A DNA stretch of 64,000 nt from Crambe crambe (GCA_963924555.1 OZ004587.1:5208001-5272000), one strand, 5' to 3'; shown: positions 11,301 through 22,926, counted from the first letter of the stretch. Notes: generated by a model not told the origin, from the sequence alone. Translations and numbers: made by a program.

Positions 11301-14300
11301 TATTTATACAGTTCTGCCCAAAAACGTATTGGAGCTTGATGATGTTGTGTGTGGATGGATAAACAGGTCTGGAGTGTTGTGTAGCCAGTGCATATCGGGT
11401 CTTAGTATATTATAGGGTTGTACCCTTATAATTGGCACTGTGGACTGTCATATTGGGTCATACCCTTGGTACAGTGGACTGTCACATTTGAATGATTGAC
11501 TCACATTAAAGGGTCATACCCTTGGCACAGGGATGACGCACAGATAAACTTCTGACGCCTCTCCTTCTTCTCTCCCAGAAACCTCACCAGGATGCAGCCG
11601 CCGAGACTGAAGCCACACCCAATAAACGTAGTCTGTGGGTACCTCCTACAGGCATCCTTAAAGACCAGGTCCACATCATCAGTACCTCCTATAAAACAAA
11701 GGTCAATGGATTATTATTCACTAAAGTGACAGTCCCTTTAGTAGAAATCACACATTGGCTCACCATAACTCATGGTGGTCATGGTCTGGAAATATATTTG
11801 GTGTAGAGATAGTCTAACCATTATAGAACACATGACATTTCCATTAAAAGCATATTAATTTTGAGAGTCTTAATAGCAAATGCAATAATTACTAAGCAAT
11901 TTCTGTCGCAGTTACACACAAAACGATAGCCCCGTGTAAACACCTTGTCTGGATTGAAATTCAGGAATAGAATCAAGAATTCAACCGACATTCGGATGTG
12001 GATTCAATGTAGATTCAATTCTAATTCACTTTGGACCATTTGCAAGGTCGGAGTTGACTACTCTGGTTCATGTTGCAAGGCCAAGCTTATATTACATTGT
12101 GTTTATTTTCAGTGAAAGCAGTACATTTGGAAGTAGTATCAGATCTAACATCACAAGTGGATTCTGATCTGGATAAGTGGTGCTGTGTATAAATGTAGGC
12201 TCACCCTATGAAAACACCCACTATACAGCCTGTGCTCATGAGCTGTTGCATACAGTCCAACAATGACAATTATAGATGATAATAATGGATTTCTTTTAAG
12301 TGTCCAATAACTGGATATGCTACAGCGACCACCTATTGGCCTAAAAAAAGTGGTCTTCTTATAGGGAGGTGGTCTCCTCTGTATGGAGGAACCTTCAAAT
12401 CGATAGAAATGGTGCTTTTGGAAGGATGGTCTCTGGATACATGCAGGTGGTCTTTTAAGTGAAGTTTCACTGGACTGGAAAAAATTATCACTTTGGACTA
12501 CATTAAATATTAAATTGTGTGACCTTGAGTAACTGAACTTACCATATGTGAATATTCTATGGGCCGTCAATTTCTCAGATTTGAGAGCACCGAGGTGATT
12601 ATGTACGATGACGCGATAGCCAGACTCCAATCCGTATGCCGCAAAGCTCTTGATGTAGTCAGATTCACTGCTGTTGTTGATCCCTATGTGCATAAGACAC
12701 ACAAAGTTAATTACCAGGGAAATTTAAGCAATTTGTGGGGAGAGCATGTATGTTCAGTTTTCCCAAAGTCAACACCAAAAATAAAAACAAATATAATTAA
12801 TTATGACTCAGTCAACTCCCTGGCCTAGAATTTAGTCAGCAAAAATAAAACTTCCACATTAGAATATATAACTCAGTCAACTCCCTGGGTGGGGTGATGT
12901 GAATGTAGTGTTTAATTTAAATCTAGTCAGTAAAAATATAGGTCCATCATTAGAACATGAAACTCAGTCAACTCCCTGCATGGCCTGTGTGTGGGAAGTA
13001 TGTGAATGCAGTGTTTAAATTTAGTCAGTTTTGAACGTGTTCTATACAAAAATGGAAGTAGCAGATATTATTTGAAGTGGCCCCCGATTAGAATTGTGCT
13101 TATTTGGGTACATATCACTGTATAGAAACAGGACACAGGTAAGTGTCCTGGTTAGAGGTATGTTTTGTATTGCAACAGGACGCAGAAATAGTGTCCTAAT
13201 TAGAAGTATGCTTTGTATTGCAACAGGGTGCAGAAGTGTCCTGATTAGAGGTATTGCAACAGGACGCAGAAATATTGCCCTGATAACAGGACACACAACA
13301 AAAGGTGTCCTGATAATAGAGATTCTTGCAGTAAGGACTGCACACTGATAATTTCATGACCAAATCCTACACATTTAAATGTTCCCTACATGACTTCCTA
13401 TGGAGGATTGTAATCCAACATGCAGAGTGACATCCTGCATTGTATTTCTACACGAATATTCACATTTTGACATCACTACAGAATCACTGTCAGGCAGTCA
13501 TAAGCAAAGGCCATCTGCAAAAGCAATGTCTACTTTAGCAGTCTTCTGCTTCAGTTTACAAAATGATATCTTGCCATCTCTCTTGATGTATCACTCCCGG
13601 AATAGTCCCATTCTTAAGTGTCTACTTTAGCAGTTTTCTGCTTCAGAATGAAGACCAAAAACAGTTTACAAAATGACACTCTTGACGTGTCAAGTCCTAG
13701 CTGGAAAAGTCCATTCTGTGATGAAATTGTCCCAAAACTTCTGTCATGTTTCTACTTGTACCACACCAATCAGATTTTTAGAGGGTGAGGTGGGGTAGGG
13801 ATGGGAGGGCAAGACCGGGACACTTAGCCAGCAGCCAGAAAACTTACACACACACACACAAATTCTCTTTTTTTAAATCCACATTGAATGACAAAAGTGG
13901 TCGAGACATTTGCTGCTGACTAATGGAGGAAGTCGTAAGGCTGACAATTACTGCAATGGAGGAAGTTGTAAGGCCGACAATTACTGCAATGGAGGAAGTC
14001 GTAAGGCCAACAATTACTGCAATGGAGGAAGTCGTAAGGCTAACAATTACTGCAATGGAGGAAGTTGTAAGGCCAACAATTATTGCTATGGAGGAAGTCG
14101 TAAGGCTAATAACTACTGCAATGGAGGAAGTTGTAAGGCCAACAATTACTGCAATGGAGGAAGTCGTAAAGCTGACAATTACTGCAATGGAGGAAGTTGT
14201 AAGGCTAACAATTATTGCTATGGAGGAAGTCGTAAGGCTAATAACTACTGCAATGGAGGAAGTTGTAAGGCCGACAATTACTGCAATGGAGGAAGTTGTA

Positions 14301-16951
14301 AGGCTAACAATTACTGCAATGGAGGAAGTTGTAAAGCCAACAATTACTGCAATGGAGGAAGTTGTAAGGCCAACAATTATTGCTATGGAGGAAGTCGTAA
14401 GGCTGCAATGGAGGAAGTTGTAAGGCTGACAATTACTGCAATGGAGGAAGTTGCAATACTGCAATTAAGTTGTAAAGACTAGCTAGTCCATAAAACACTA
14501 ATAAAACAGAGCTCAAAATAACATTCTGACACCTCAAATTTCACTTTCTGATCACAACAGCAGATCTACCATTAGAATGTCCTAACACGATAATAATTAT
14601 TGTATTGAAAAATCATGATTGTGCAAGGTTCTATCTATCTGCCGGTCCACAAGTGTCCACTATTAAACTATAGAGGTTTGCAATAATTTTGAATTTCTGT
14701 CCCTCGATAGAAAGGTTTCCACTCTTCAGAGGTTCAATTTGTACTAGCAATAATTATGGTTCGGTCCCTTGAAAAAATGTTGTGAATCAGGGCCAGATCC
14801 AGAATTTTTAGATAGCTACGTAGGTGAAGGATTGGGCCATGGGAAAGGAGCAAGTTACCGTACTCGCACGTTATTAGGTGTATGCGCTTATATCTCCACA
14901 GGAAGCAAACCACCGCTTAACAGCGAGTATACGCCTAACAGCGAGATGAGTAATTTAATTTGGGTGGGCATTAATTAGAGTAATGCGTGAAGAACCGGCA
15001 GTAAGTGGCAATTCTGTGCAGAAATACACTCAGCAGAGTTGCTAAACCAGTAAGAAAACAAAAATAAGCAGAAATAGAGCTTATAAGCAAAGGGTAGTTA
15101 GTGCAGCAAGAAAACCAGCACCTAACAATGAATGTGCGCTTATTAACGAGATGCGCCTAATAACGCTTGTTGAGTACAGTATTTGGAAGAGTTATGTTGG
15201 CTTCACTTGCAGGCTACTACTTTTTTTGAGCATTTAGTTATTTTCACTTAAAATTAATTATTTTTTAATGTCACAAAGTAATAGCACAAAATTGAATCCA
15301 AGAAGTCCCCAAAACTGATTGATTGGGTGATTGTTAGTATGCACTGAGTTATCTAACGTGTGACCTTGAAAGTGCAAGCCAAAATGGACGTGTCATGTGT
15401 GCATTGACAGTTTCTTTCTTGATCAATGATGGCTGTAGTAGCCACATTAGTTAAGTTAGCTCATTATGTTCCTACCTTAGAGCAGAAACGCAATTAATTG
15501 TCAAGCTATTTAAGAAAAATAGACACATCATGCCATTATTAATAGTGTATCATCTACAGGCTTAGCTTGGGAACAGGAACAAAAGGGGGGGGGGGTTGTA
15601 ACCACCTCAACCCCATCCCTGGATCCAGCCCTGTGAATATACTCACTAAAACAGGTTTCACTGTAGTGGCAACTGTTAACTAATGTTTGAAAATATCGAG
15701 TGGGAAGCCTGACCAACCAGAGCCAGCATGCTATTGAAAAGGAGTCAACAGATGCTCCTGCAAGCTAGAAAAAGAGTCAACAGATGAGTGAAATAAGCTC
15801 CTGCAAGCTACCTGTTGATAGAAAAGGAGTCAACAGATAGGTGAGGCAATGAATGGTGAAAAATAAGTATTCCTACAAGACATGTGACAGAACACAATTT
15901 ACTGTCTCAATGACACTACACTCGTGATCATGTGGGTGTCGGAAGACTAGAAACACTTGAATGAATGTGTGTATAGGATTTCTCTTTAAGTTACTGCTGG
16001 CTATGCACATGATTGAATCACAAAAGCAGTGCAATCAATGTAGGTAAATACATTAGGTAAGGTACATATTTGTCCTGTCCTGAATAGCAAATGTGTCCTG
16101 TAAAATGTAAAGTGTCCTGAATAGTAAATGTCTAAATGTCCTGTAAATGTCCTGTCCTGAATAGTAGTAAATGTCCTGTATAGTGGATCCTACACTTCAA
16201 CCACAATGTGGTCAATGTGGTATGTGGTATATACAATCAGAAGACAGAGAAATGTTGTTTATAAGGGGGATATAGTTACACCAGTGTCTAGCCTATGGGT
16301 CTAGCCTGAATAGAATGTGGCGTAGATCATAGTGGTGTTATCAGAAATGGGTCCAATCAAAGTGGTCTGAATAGAGAGGTGGTCTTATTAGAGAGATCAT
16401 GGATAATGGAACTTGTACATAATAATAGAAAGTGGTCCAAATAGAGAGTGGGCCATTTTTAAGATGCTTTGACTGGGCTGGAGGTTGCCATGGAAAAAAG
16501 TAACGATAAGTAAATGTGTGAAACCATAGCCAAATAAGAGACAATAATTAAATCTGTCAGCATACCAAGAGACGTAAATAGCATTCCTTCAGGCACTATT
16601 AAGTTACTAAGTTGGATGGGCACTTAACAGCTGTATTCACTTCATATTTTTTTTGCTCTTAATTTGCAGGGTTCTGCCCACACTGGTTGACAGTGGCCAT
16701 AATATGGTCCACCACTTGACTATACCAGTAGTCACACACACACACACAAAAAAAAAAGAGAGGACCAGATGGGGGGGAAATGATAACTGTTATTCATTAA
16801 AACCACTATGCATACAGTAGTACAATTATTTTTAAACAAACATCCAATGTCCCACTACAGTGGAACCTTGGTTATCTGCACCTCGTTTATCCAGAACCTC
16901 TGTTTATCCGGGATTTGGAAATGGTTTATTTTCACTTTTTTTCTTTTCTTT

Positions 16952-17045
<94 letters not shown>

Positions 17046-17640
17046 GAGAGTGCTTTGCACAGGCACATGCTTAGCAACTGCACAGCAACCATCAGTAGCA
17101 TCTTAACATTCTAGGCTGTTTAATAGTGTCAGCTATGAATTATAAACAACACAGCATAATCACAACACTGTTAATCCAGCAGCCTGGATAAAAGTTTGGA
17201 GAAACAGAGGTTCCACTGTACTATATATCCAAGTTTAAAACAACTTACGAGGGTTGTTCCACTCTCTGAAGTAACTTTATACCGAGCATTCTGTAATCTT
17301 GAACCTTGAACTTATATACCTTGAACTCTTGAACCTTGAACTTACGTACATACCTTGAATTTATATACCTTGGACTATCTTGAACCTTGAACTTACGTAC
17401 CTGGGACTACGAAAAAGGTGAAAGGTAGATGGCATCCATCTGAAGTGCCACACCCACTATTGTTGCCCTCGCTGATGAAGATTTCAGGTTCATACACGTC
17501 GTAGTGGAGAGTGGACCCATCAGCAGCCACGACGCTGAATCGTTCCCCTTGGACCTCGGGGGCCGACCAACGGCCTTTTGTTCCAAATAAGAAGGTCTGG
17601 GCATGTCCATTTTTACCCCACACTGGAACTGGATGATAGC

Positions 17641-17737
<97 letters not shown>

Positions 17738-20700
17738 AATTAACCAGGCAGGCAGTATGAGAATACAACGCCTAATATGGGACATTAGAATGGAACCTCT
17801 CAATAGTTGGAACCAAAAAATTGTCATGTAAAAAAATCTCTAGATACTAGCTTAAAAAATCTTTATATGAATATGCAGCTAGCTAGCTGAGAGTAGTAAC
17901 AACACTCCTACAATAACATACACATCATTGGTCCTGAGCCCAACTGTCCTCTATTAACTTTAGAGGTTGTCTTAGTGGCTATATAATAATTATTATTTTT
18001 AGAAGCTCTTGTATTGATCTTTTTTCTTTTTTTTTTCACTGCAATCCTGGCCATGTTCCCATTCAGTTAGCCTTTATTTGGCTTATTTCCTATGTAGTGT
18101 TGAAGAATCATCAGGTACCAGGACACTACTACTACTACTACTACTACAGGAAATAGAGGGGGAGTCAATTTCTATTGCTACCATCTTAGGGAAGCAAAAA
18201 TGTGCCAGTCCCTAGGGAAGAGTGGTTCACATAACTGCATGATATTCCGTTTATGGACCAGGTCTCTGGTTGTCCAATGTACAAACTTGCATCCTTGCAG
18301 GTAAGGTTGTATGTAGGTGGATGCAATTTGTCCATTGCAGGTTTGTTGTCAAAAATAGGAAGGTTCATGATCCCATCCATGATCAGCTAGGATATGAATA
18401 GATCAGGTTTCTTAGGACAACATGAAAAACCGGACAACCGTCCTGAAATTCACAGTAACTACTTAACTATAACCATCTGGGCCCTTATTGAATAATAAAT
18501 CCCATTTTGAATAGTCATAACACAGCTAAGCTTTTAAGTGCTACAAAATAATAATCATAAATATTGGGAAATTTCTACTTATAATAATAATTATTACTAT
18601 TTCTTCCATATTTAGTTGGGTGGCTTTTACGTCATGGTAAAATATTTTCCACATATTACTAAACTTATTATAATTATCTTTCTGAGGATCATCGATCACA
18701 AGAAAAATAATATTATAATTATGAGAAAATACGATACACAAAATAATACAAGAATCAATATACAATATCCTTGTGATTGATGGCCAAAAATTAATAGTTG
18801 TCGTAATTTCACAGAAAGAAAGTTTGCATTAGCTTATCTCTTTTGCCAAGCTTTGAGAAACTGCAGGTACGTACGGAAGTAGAAAGAGTTTTTATGACTG
18901 TCACATCCTAACAAGTGGTCCATATCAATTTTGGATTGCCATCGTTAATCAGTGTTTAGAGGGTAACCATGCATATATCCAGCAAATTTCCTCACCTTTG
19001 CCTTGCAAAGCCAGAGGTCTTAAAACCACAATTGATACAAACCTTTTGTTCTACTGAGTTACAGTGTACATAGACCTGGGTGATTTTTTTTTTTTTTGAG
19101 CACAGAGTGCTTGGTTACAGTGAATTGCAAGTTGGTTGTCCAAATGTAAAGCACAAATTGACTGCAATAAAACTTGCATCTATTGAGGAAAAGCCACACA
19201 TCTATTCAGGAACAGCCTCAAGTTTACACAGCTCTTGTAGATTTTGCATCTTACATTGGACAACCAACTTGCAATTCACTGTAGCTCTAGCAGTGGCAAA
19301 AGTGAGGAAACTTGCTTGAAAGGAACTGCTATCATTTTCCAACCATCAAGCAAAGATTATTCTAGTCTCAGACCCAGGCCTGCTTTGGGTCCAGGATAAG
19401 GTGTCTTGAAGATATCATGTTAGTTGGGATAACCCCTAAATGGAATGAGTCATTTTCCAACCGTCAAGGCCAATTAAGGCAGTCCCATTGTCTTGTCAAC
19501 ATGCAGTCACAGTCTGTTCAACTTGGTATACATTTTGTACCGAAATATAAACTGTGTGATTCATTTTCACTCCTGAGTGTTTACCATTTTCTAGTTGAAG
19601 AAAGAAAATTCATTATTATCCAAACTATTGGAGAGTGCCCTTGCATATGCGCATCATGATTATATACTGTTACTCCATAACACTATAGCAATCGGACTAA
19701 CACAGAAAAAATGCCCAGTAAAGAGAGGTAGTCTCTTTTTTTCACTATAATTATCAACCCATACCGTACGATCATTATACAGTTGTTTTTTTTTCTATGC
19801 AATTTACACAATGAGTGTGACAGATTTGATCATTAATCTACACAGCTTCCCAACTCACTCCCCAAAGGCAAAGTAGCAGAATACCATTTTTCACATGCCT
19901 TTGAACCTATTGTAGAGTTGTAGTATTGCAAATTTTATACTAATAAGGGTCAAAGGTCATATGCAAAAACTTGATGCACAATCAAGATTATTTTTTGGAT
20001 GCTCACACAGGAACGAGGTAACAGTTCTGCATGGACTATGTCAAGGGAATTGGGGCATGGAAAAGCCAAAGATATAGCACCTGCTAATCTCAGTGTGGTA
20101 GCAAATATTTCTTGAAATTCTGAGATACGTCATTCTACTATTTTAACCTCCAATTTCAAAGAGTCTGCCCTTCAGAGTTATTAATAGCGAAATTTGAGGG
20201 TAATTAAACCAGAAAATGTGTCAGACCGTTAGCACCACAAGCTCCTATGTACTGTAGATTTCAGGATGGTTGTCCATAAGGAATGAGAAATAGGTAGTGG
20301 CTTACAAAGACCTAAGAAACCCGATCCTTTTATGTCCTATTCAATCCATGCAGTTGTGTAAACCATTGGACAAACTGTATCCACCTATTCCCCCAAACCT
20401 TCCTGACAACCAACCTGCAATGGACAGAGAACATCCCAAAGGTTTAACAGCCTAATCTAGCTAGCCATTGCTAGATCCTCCCATGCCCCCAGGCCCAGGC
20501 CTATAAAAACACTTGGGGAAACCAGAGATTATTGTAATAGTATAGAATATCTCTTGGGAAACCAACCTAGTCTATACCTCGACGGCGCAAAAATATTGAT
20601 ACTTACCCGTTTTTCAGAGTGCTGCAGTTCTCTATCACTCCCTCGATAAACTTTGATTCTTGCTGAAAGTGAAGATTCGGTTTGCTGGTCATGTTAGTCG

Positions 20701-20815
20701 CATCCGACCACCGAAATTGCGATAAGGCCAAGTAGAGAGGGCCCAAGCCCAAGAGAAGGTAGATAAAAGGATAAGTGACCCACAGTTCCAGAAATAGTTC
20801 AACTAGCGCGAGCAT
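8342..20815 (-). CDS. ABHD2: ABHD2-type membrane-bound alpha/beta hydrolase, 7 exons
   Basis: Exons on the minus strand: 20815-20607, 17639-17401, 12683-12543, 11688-11520, 10116-9974, 9185-8808, 8502-8342; 479 residues, all junctions in phase with GT-AG borders. An N-terminal membrane segment spans about residues 8-31. Then come WGKNGHAQT, NHLGALKSEKLTAHRIFTYG, the nucleophile elbow GFSLGG (Ser224), LDDP (catalytic Asp at 410/411) and HHGGHLGYFEGG (His442), all at the human ABHD2 positions. Known: ABHD2 is a single-pass membrane serine hydrolase acting on lipid esters, including 2-arachidonoylglycerol as a progesterone-activated lipase. It is longer than human (425 residues) because of an acidic and Asn-rich insert at about residues 302-365 and a small one in exon 2. 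The start is the first ATG before the membrane segment. Sister ABHD1/3 are possible, but ABHD2 fits best. Confidence 0.95.
10147..10380. repeat. Irregular repeat with seven CATGTGACC cores
   Basis: The motif CATGTGACC, mostly as GTCATGTGACCTGA, recurs at about 10150, 10182, 10249, 10291, 10320, 10342 and 10374, with longer units also sharing CCCATAAACATCATAGTGAAATATGG-like spacers. TCATGTGA is an E-box/M-box core. It is in intron 5' of ABHD2 exon 5. Confidence 0.8.
10771..10777 (+). promoter_or_regulatory. TATA box of the nested plus-strand gene
   Basis: TATAAAA lies 217 bases before the ATG at 10988. Position and orientation fit a promoter of the nested cysteine-rich fragment; no downstream elements are confirmed. 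Confidence 0.45.
10988..11415 (+). pseudogene. Frameshifted cysteine-rich secreted or membrane protein fragment, nested in ABHD2 intron
   Basis: The ATG at 10988 opens a signal-peptide-like start (MNLLYYLSYFVLLDISISA) and runs to a VECP motif near 11118. The reading then continues in the next frame with KKCVCGSSLENKVKC, GLETGNC, LVGSCLY, LPKNVLELDD and WINRSGVLCSQCISG, stopping at 11413-11415. The Cys spacing and the LPxNVxEL / NRxGxLCxxC pattern recall large cysteine-rich extracellular proteins of sponges; that is from memory, not a search. One small indel between VECP and the NGSKKC region breaks the frame. It sits between ABHD2 exons 4 and 5 on the opposite strand. It could also be a live gene with an undetected tiny exon or a sequence error. 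Confidence 0.55.
12801..13030. repeat. Tandem repeat, 3 diverged units with ACTCAGTCAACTCCCTG
   Basis: The phrase ACTCAGTCAACTCCCTG recurs near 12806, 12871 and 12962. Each is followed by a related GTGAATG(T/C)AGTGTTTAA segment in at least two units. It lies in ABHD2 intron 2. Confidence 0.7.
13118..13330. repeat. Minisatellite with GTCCTGATTAGAGGTAT / CAACAGGACGCAGAAAT units
   Basis: Units of roughly 35-45 bp alternate ACAGGAC and GTCCT, giving short inverted repeats. It is noncoding and lies in ABHD2 intron 2. Confidence 0.75.
13922..14455. repeat. 33-bp minisatellite, about 16 units
   Basis: The unit AATGGAGGAAGTCGTAAGGC plus 13 more bases repeats with few changes. As 33 is a multiple of three and the unit lacks stops, all three forward frames and one reverse frame stay open. 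One forward frame reads an 11-residue CNGGSCKANNY repeat. It lies in ABHD2 intron 2, so the open frames are best read as a by-product. Confidence 0.93.
16068..16190. repeat. Short minisatellite with GTCCTGAATAGTAAAT units
   Basis: Repeated GTCCTG(TCCTG)AATAGTAAAT and AATGTCCTGTAA phrases in ABHD2 intron 2. No gene is seen. Confidence 0.75.
16858..17218. mobile_element. pogo/Tigger-like MITE with internal GA array
   Basis: Termini CAGTGGAACCT and AGGTTCCACTG are inverted repeats, flanked by TA on both sides (16856-16857, 17219-17220). Inner phrases TTATCC and GGATAA also pair. The CAGTGGAACC end and TA duplication are typical of Tc1/mariner-pogo MITEs. It carries an 86-bp (GA)n array (16955-17040). 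Confidence 0.8.
16955..17040. repeat. (GA)n microsatellite
   Basis: 86 bp of GA inside the MITE at 16858-17218. The long ER-repeat and SL-repeat open frames here come from this array. Confidence 0.97.
17283..17400. repeat. Minisatellite with CTTGAACCTTGAACTTA units next to ABHD2 exon 2
   Basis: Several units of CTTGAACCTTGAACTTACGTAC / TTGAACTTATATACC abut the exon 2 donor site directly; the last TACGTAC overlaps the donor (GTACGT on the minus strand). Confidence 0.8.
17642..17735. repeat. (GA)n microsatellite forming the polypyrimidine tract of ABHD2 exon 2
   Basis: 94 bp of GA; on the transcribed strand it is (CU)n running straight into the acceptor TCTCTAG|C at 17640/17639. The array therefore is the 3' end of intron 1. 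Confidence 0.95.
19117..19282. mobile_element. Foldback MITE with ACAGTGAATTGCAAG ends
   Basis: The segment 19117-19149 is the reverse complement of 19252-19282 (ACAGTGAATTGCAAGTTGG). It is noncoding and lies in ABHD2 intron 1. Confidence 0.8.
20250..20418. mobile_element. Second copy of the CTGTAGATTTCAG MITE
   Basis: Reverse complement of the element at 2360-2538 over nearly its full length; its right end is diverged. Confidence 0.75.
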
Positions 20816-21064
20816 CACTGCTCACTAACAGTTCTTTTACACCCCATTGTCAAATTAATTTATAGAGACACCGCCCCCTAAGTCTAACCGGCCGGCCGGA
20901 TGTACCTACGTGTACGTGTGGGATGACCCGGACATAATTAGATTGCTGCGCATGCGTACATACGCCAAGGCAGCTAGGATTCAAGAAGCTCTAGTGCTAG
21001 CTTGCTTGATAATTATAATTTCACTCCAGAAAGCAAAGAATCTAATCCAGCTATACTGATGAAG

Positions 21065-22597
21065 TCAAACTGTGAGTGTTAATGCTTTTAACTGCAATTT
21101 GATATCATTTTTTGCTAGTAAAATGAAACCCATTTCCATCTCCACTTTGCAAGTTTCATCCAGAGTGATCTGAAATTCATTGATTATTGTAGCAATGACA
21201 GTCTTCACTTCAATGAGGGCAAAATTCTGTCCGATACAGTTATGATAGCCTGAGGCAAAGGGTATGAAAGCATGAGGATGTCTGCCTTCTGAATTGCTGG
21301 GATTGAAACGAAGAGGGTCATACTCGTTAGGATTCTCCCACGTATCCGGGTGACGGTGAATCAGAAAGGTATTCAGCAAAACAAGCATGCCTTTAGGTAT
21401 CATGTGACCATCAATGTCTCTGTCTTGTGTAGTAGAACGTACGAAATCAGTAGCAGGAGGATAAAGCCTCATGGCTTCTTTTATGCACCAAGTAGTGTAC
21501 TTCAACTTCTTCAAGTCCTCATATTCGAGCCATTCCCTCTCCATTAGCACTTCCCTCACTTCTTCACGGACCTTATCCTGATGTTCAGGATATTTTGCTA
21601 AGCAGTACAGTGTCCAGGAGATCCCACTAGAGGTTGTGTCGTGGCCGGCAAACAAGAAGGTGTCTGTCTCCTCCCTTATCTCCAAATCAGTCAAACCATT
21701 CCCGTCTTCATCACGAGTTGTAAGTAAAACATCCAGCAAATCCAACTTTTTATTGCATTTTCCAGCTCTCTGCTCTGTAATGGCTTCACTCATGGTTCTT
21801 TTCTTTGCAATTTTCAGAGCCTTCTTTCTCTCCCTTATTACTCCTTCAGTGTATTCATGAACCATTTGACAAATCTGTTTAAACTTCCTTCCTTGACATG
21901 TGAAGTTATAGTAGATGAAGTTCAATTTTGTATTACTAAAGATGCTCTGTCGTCGATCAAGCAGTAAAGTCTTCAAAGCTGATACAGAATTGATGTATTG
22001 ATGGCTATCAGAGAGTTGACAGTTACTCTCACTGCTAAATGCACAGCGCATAATGATATCCAAAGTTAATTTGCCTGTATCTTTGAAAGCGAATACTGAT
22101 TCCAAACTGGTTGCTGAGTTTCTCCATTTCTTTATTAAAATTTGTAAGCAGCTATTGAATACAGGGACATAACCACTGAGTATGTCATTATGGAATGCTT
22201 TAGAGAGTAAGTTACGTTTACTCTGCCATTTTGTACCTTCAGCAAGAAATACGCTCTCTCCCACCCAAGGCTTCCAACTCAAATACCATTCAGGTTTCGG
22301 CTCCTTGAGCAGTTTACCAACAGCTTCACAATGAGTGATCCAGATACTTGGATAGGGTCCATTCCAAACCCTTATAACTTTGTGTCTCTTCTCATGGATG
22401 AAGGCTAATAATTTCATCGTTGATGCCTCATCTGGCTTAATCTGGTGGAGATTCCCCTTGGGCCAGTGGGTGGGCATGCCAGGGATGTGCCTCATCGCTC
22501 TCAGTCTCTTGTACACACCCAACAAGGTTTGGGGAATGGAGAACAGGAAGAGGCAAAGGAGCAGGCTCGTTGTGATGATGACACTCAGGACAAACAT
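21065..22597 (-). CDS. Cytochrome P450, CYP4-type, single exon
   Basis: 510 residues in one uninterrupted frame starting at ATG 22597. An N-terminal membrane anchor spans residues 2-22, followed by a basic/proline hinge (MRHIPGMPTHWPKG). The I-helix oxygen-activation motif AGHDTT is at 317-322, ExxR is EAMR (E374, R377), the PERF-like motif is DPLRF, and the heme loop is FASGYHNCIGQNFA with the Cys ligand at 454. Known: CYP4 enzymes are microsomal monooxygenases that hydroxylate fatty acids, often at the omega end. The loop has His452 where most P450s have Arg, though His does occur in some. The length is normal. It ends 250 bp upstream of the ABHD2 start on the same strand. Subfamily and substrate cannot be told from the sequence. 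Confidence 0.95.
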   Translation of the reverse strand: MFVLSVIITTSLLLCLFLFSIPQTLLGVYKRLRAMRHIPGMPTHWPKGNLHQIKPDEASTMKLLAFIHEKRHKVIRVWNGPYPSIWITHCEAVGKLLKEPKPEWYLSWKPWVGESVFLAEGTKWQSKRNLLSKAFHNDILSGYVPVFNSCLQILIKKWRNSATSLESVFAFKDTGKLTLDIIMRCAFSSESNCQLSDSHQYINSVSALKTLLLDRRQSIFSNTKLNFIYYNFTCQGRKFKQICQMVHEYTEGVIRERKKALKIAKKRTMSEAITEQRAGKCNKKLDLLDVLLTTRDEDGNGLTDLEIREETDTFLFAGHDTTSSGISWTLYCLAKYPEHQDKVREEVREVLMEREWLEYEDLKKLKYTTWCIKEAMRLYPPATDFVRSTTQDRDIDGHMIPKGMLVLLNTFLIHRHPDTWENPNEYDPLRFNPSNSEGRHPHAFIPFASGYHNCIGQNFALIEVKTVIATIINEFQITLDETCKVEMEMGFILLAKNDIKLQLKALTLTV

Positions 22598-22926
22598 TTC
22601 AGCAAGTAGCTAGCTAGCTAGCTATAATATTATGGACACTGGACTAATCCTCCAGAAAGAATATTCTTATAGCTGGAGATTTGCTTGAAGTAGCTTCAGT
22701 AGCTAGCTCTATTCTGTAGCTGGTAGATATAGCTGCTATTATAGTTACAGAGATAGTAAAGAACTAAAAGTACATATCTGCATATATATAGCTAACTCTA
22801 TTACGTGCATGCTTATTATAATGTAATGGTAGTGACATCAAGTGAAGGAAGCTCATAATGTAGTGACATCAAGCTCATTGTTAAGGGTTAAATAATACAT
22901 GCATGTACAAAAAGTTAAACCCACAT

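Noticed and set aside
12559-12828. 89-codon plus-strand frame
   Set aside because: Antisense shadow of ABHD2 exon 3.
13922-14455. CRISPR-like array
   Set aside because: Units are contiguous 33-bp repeats without unique spacers, inside an intron of an animal gene.
16808-17114. Glu-Arg and Ser-Leu repeat proteins
   Set aside because: Translations of a GA dinucleotide array inside a MITE; no homology-like content outside the array.
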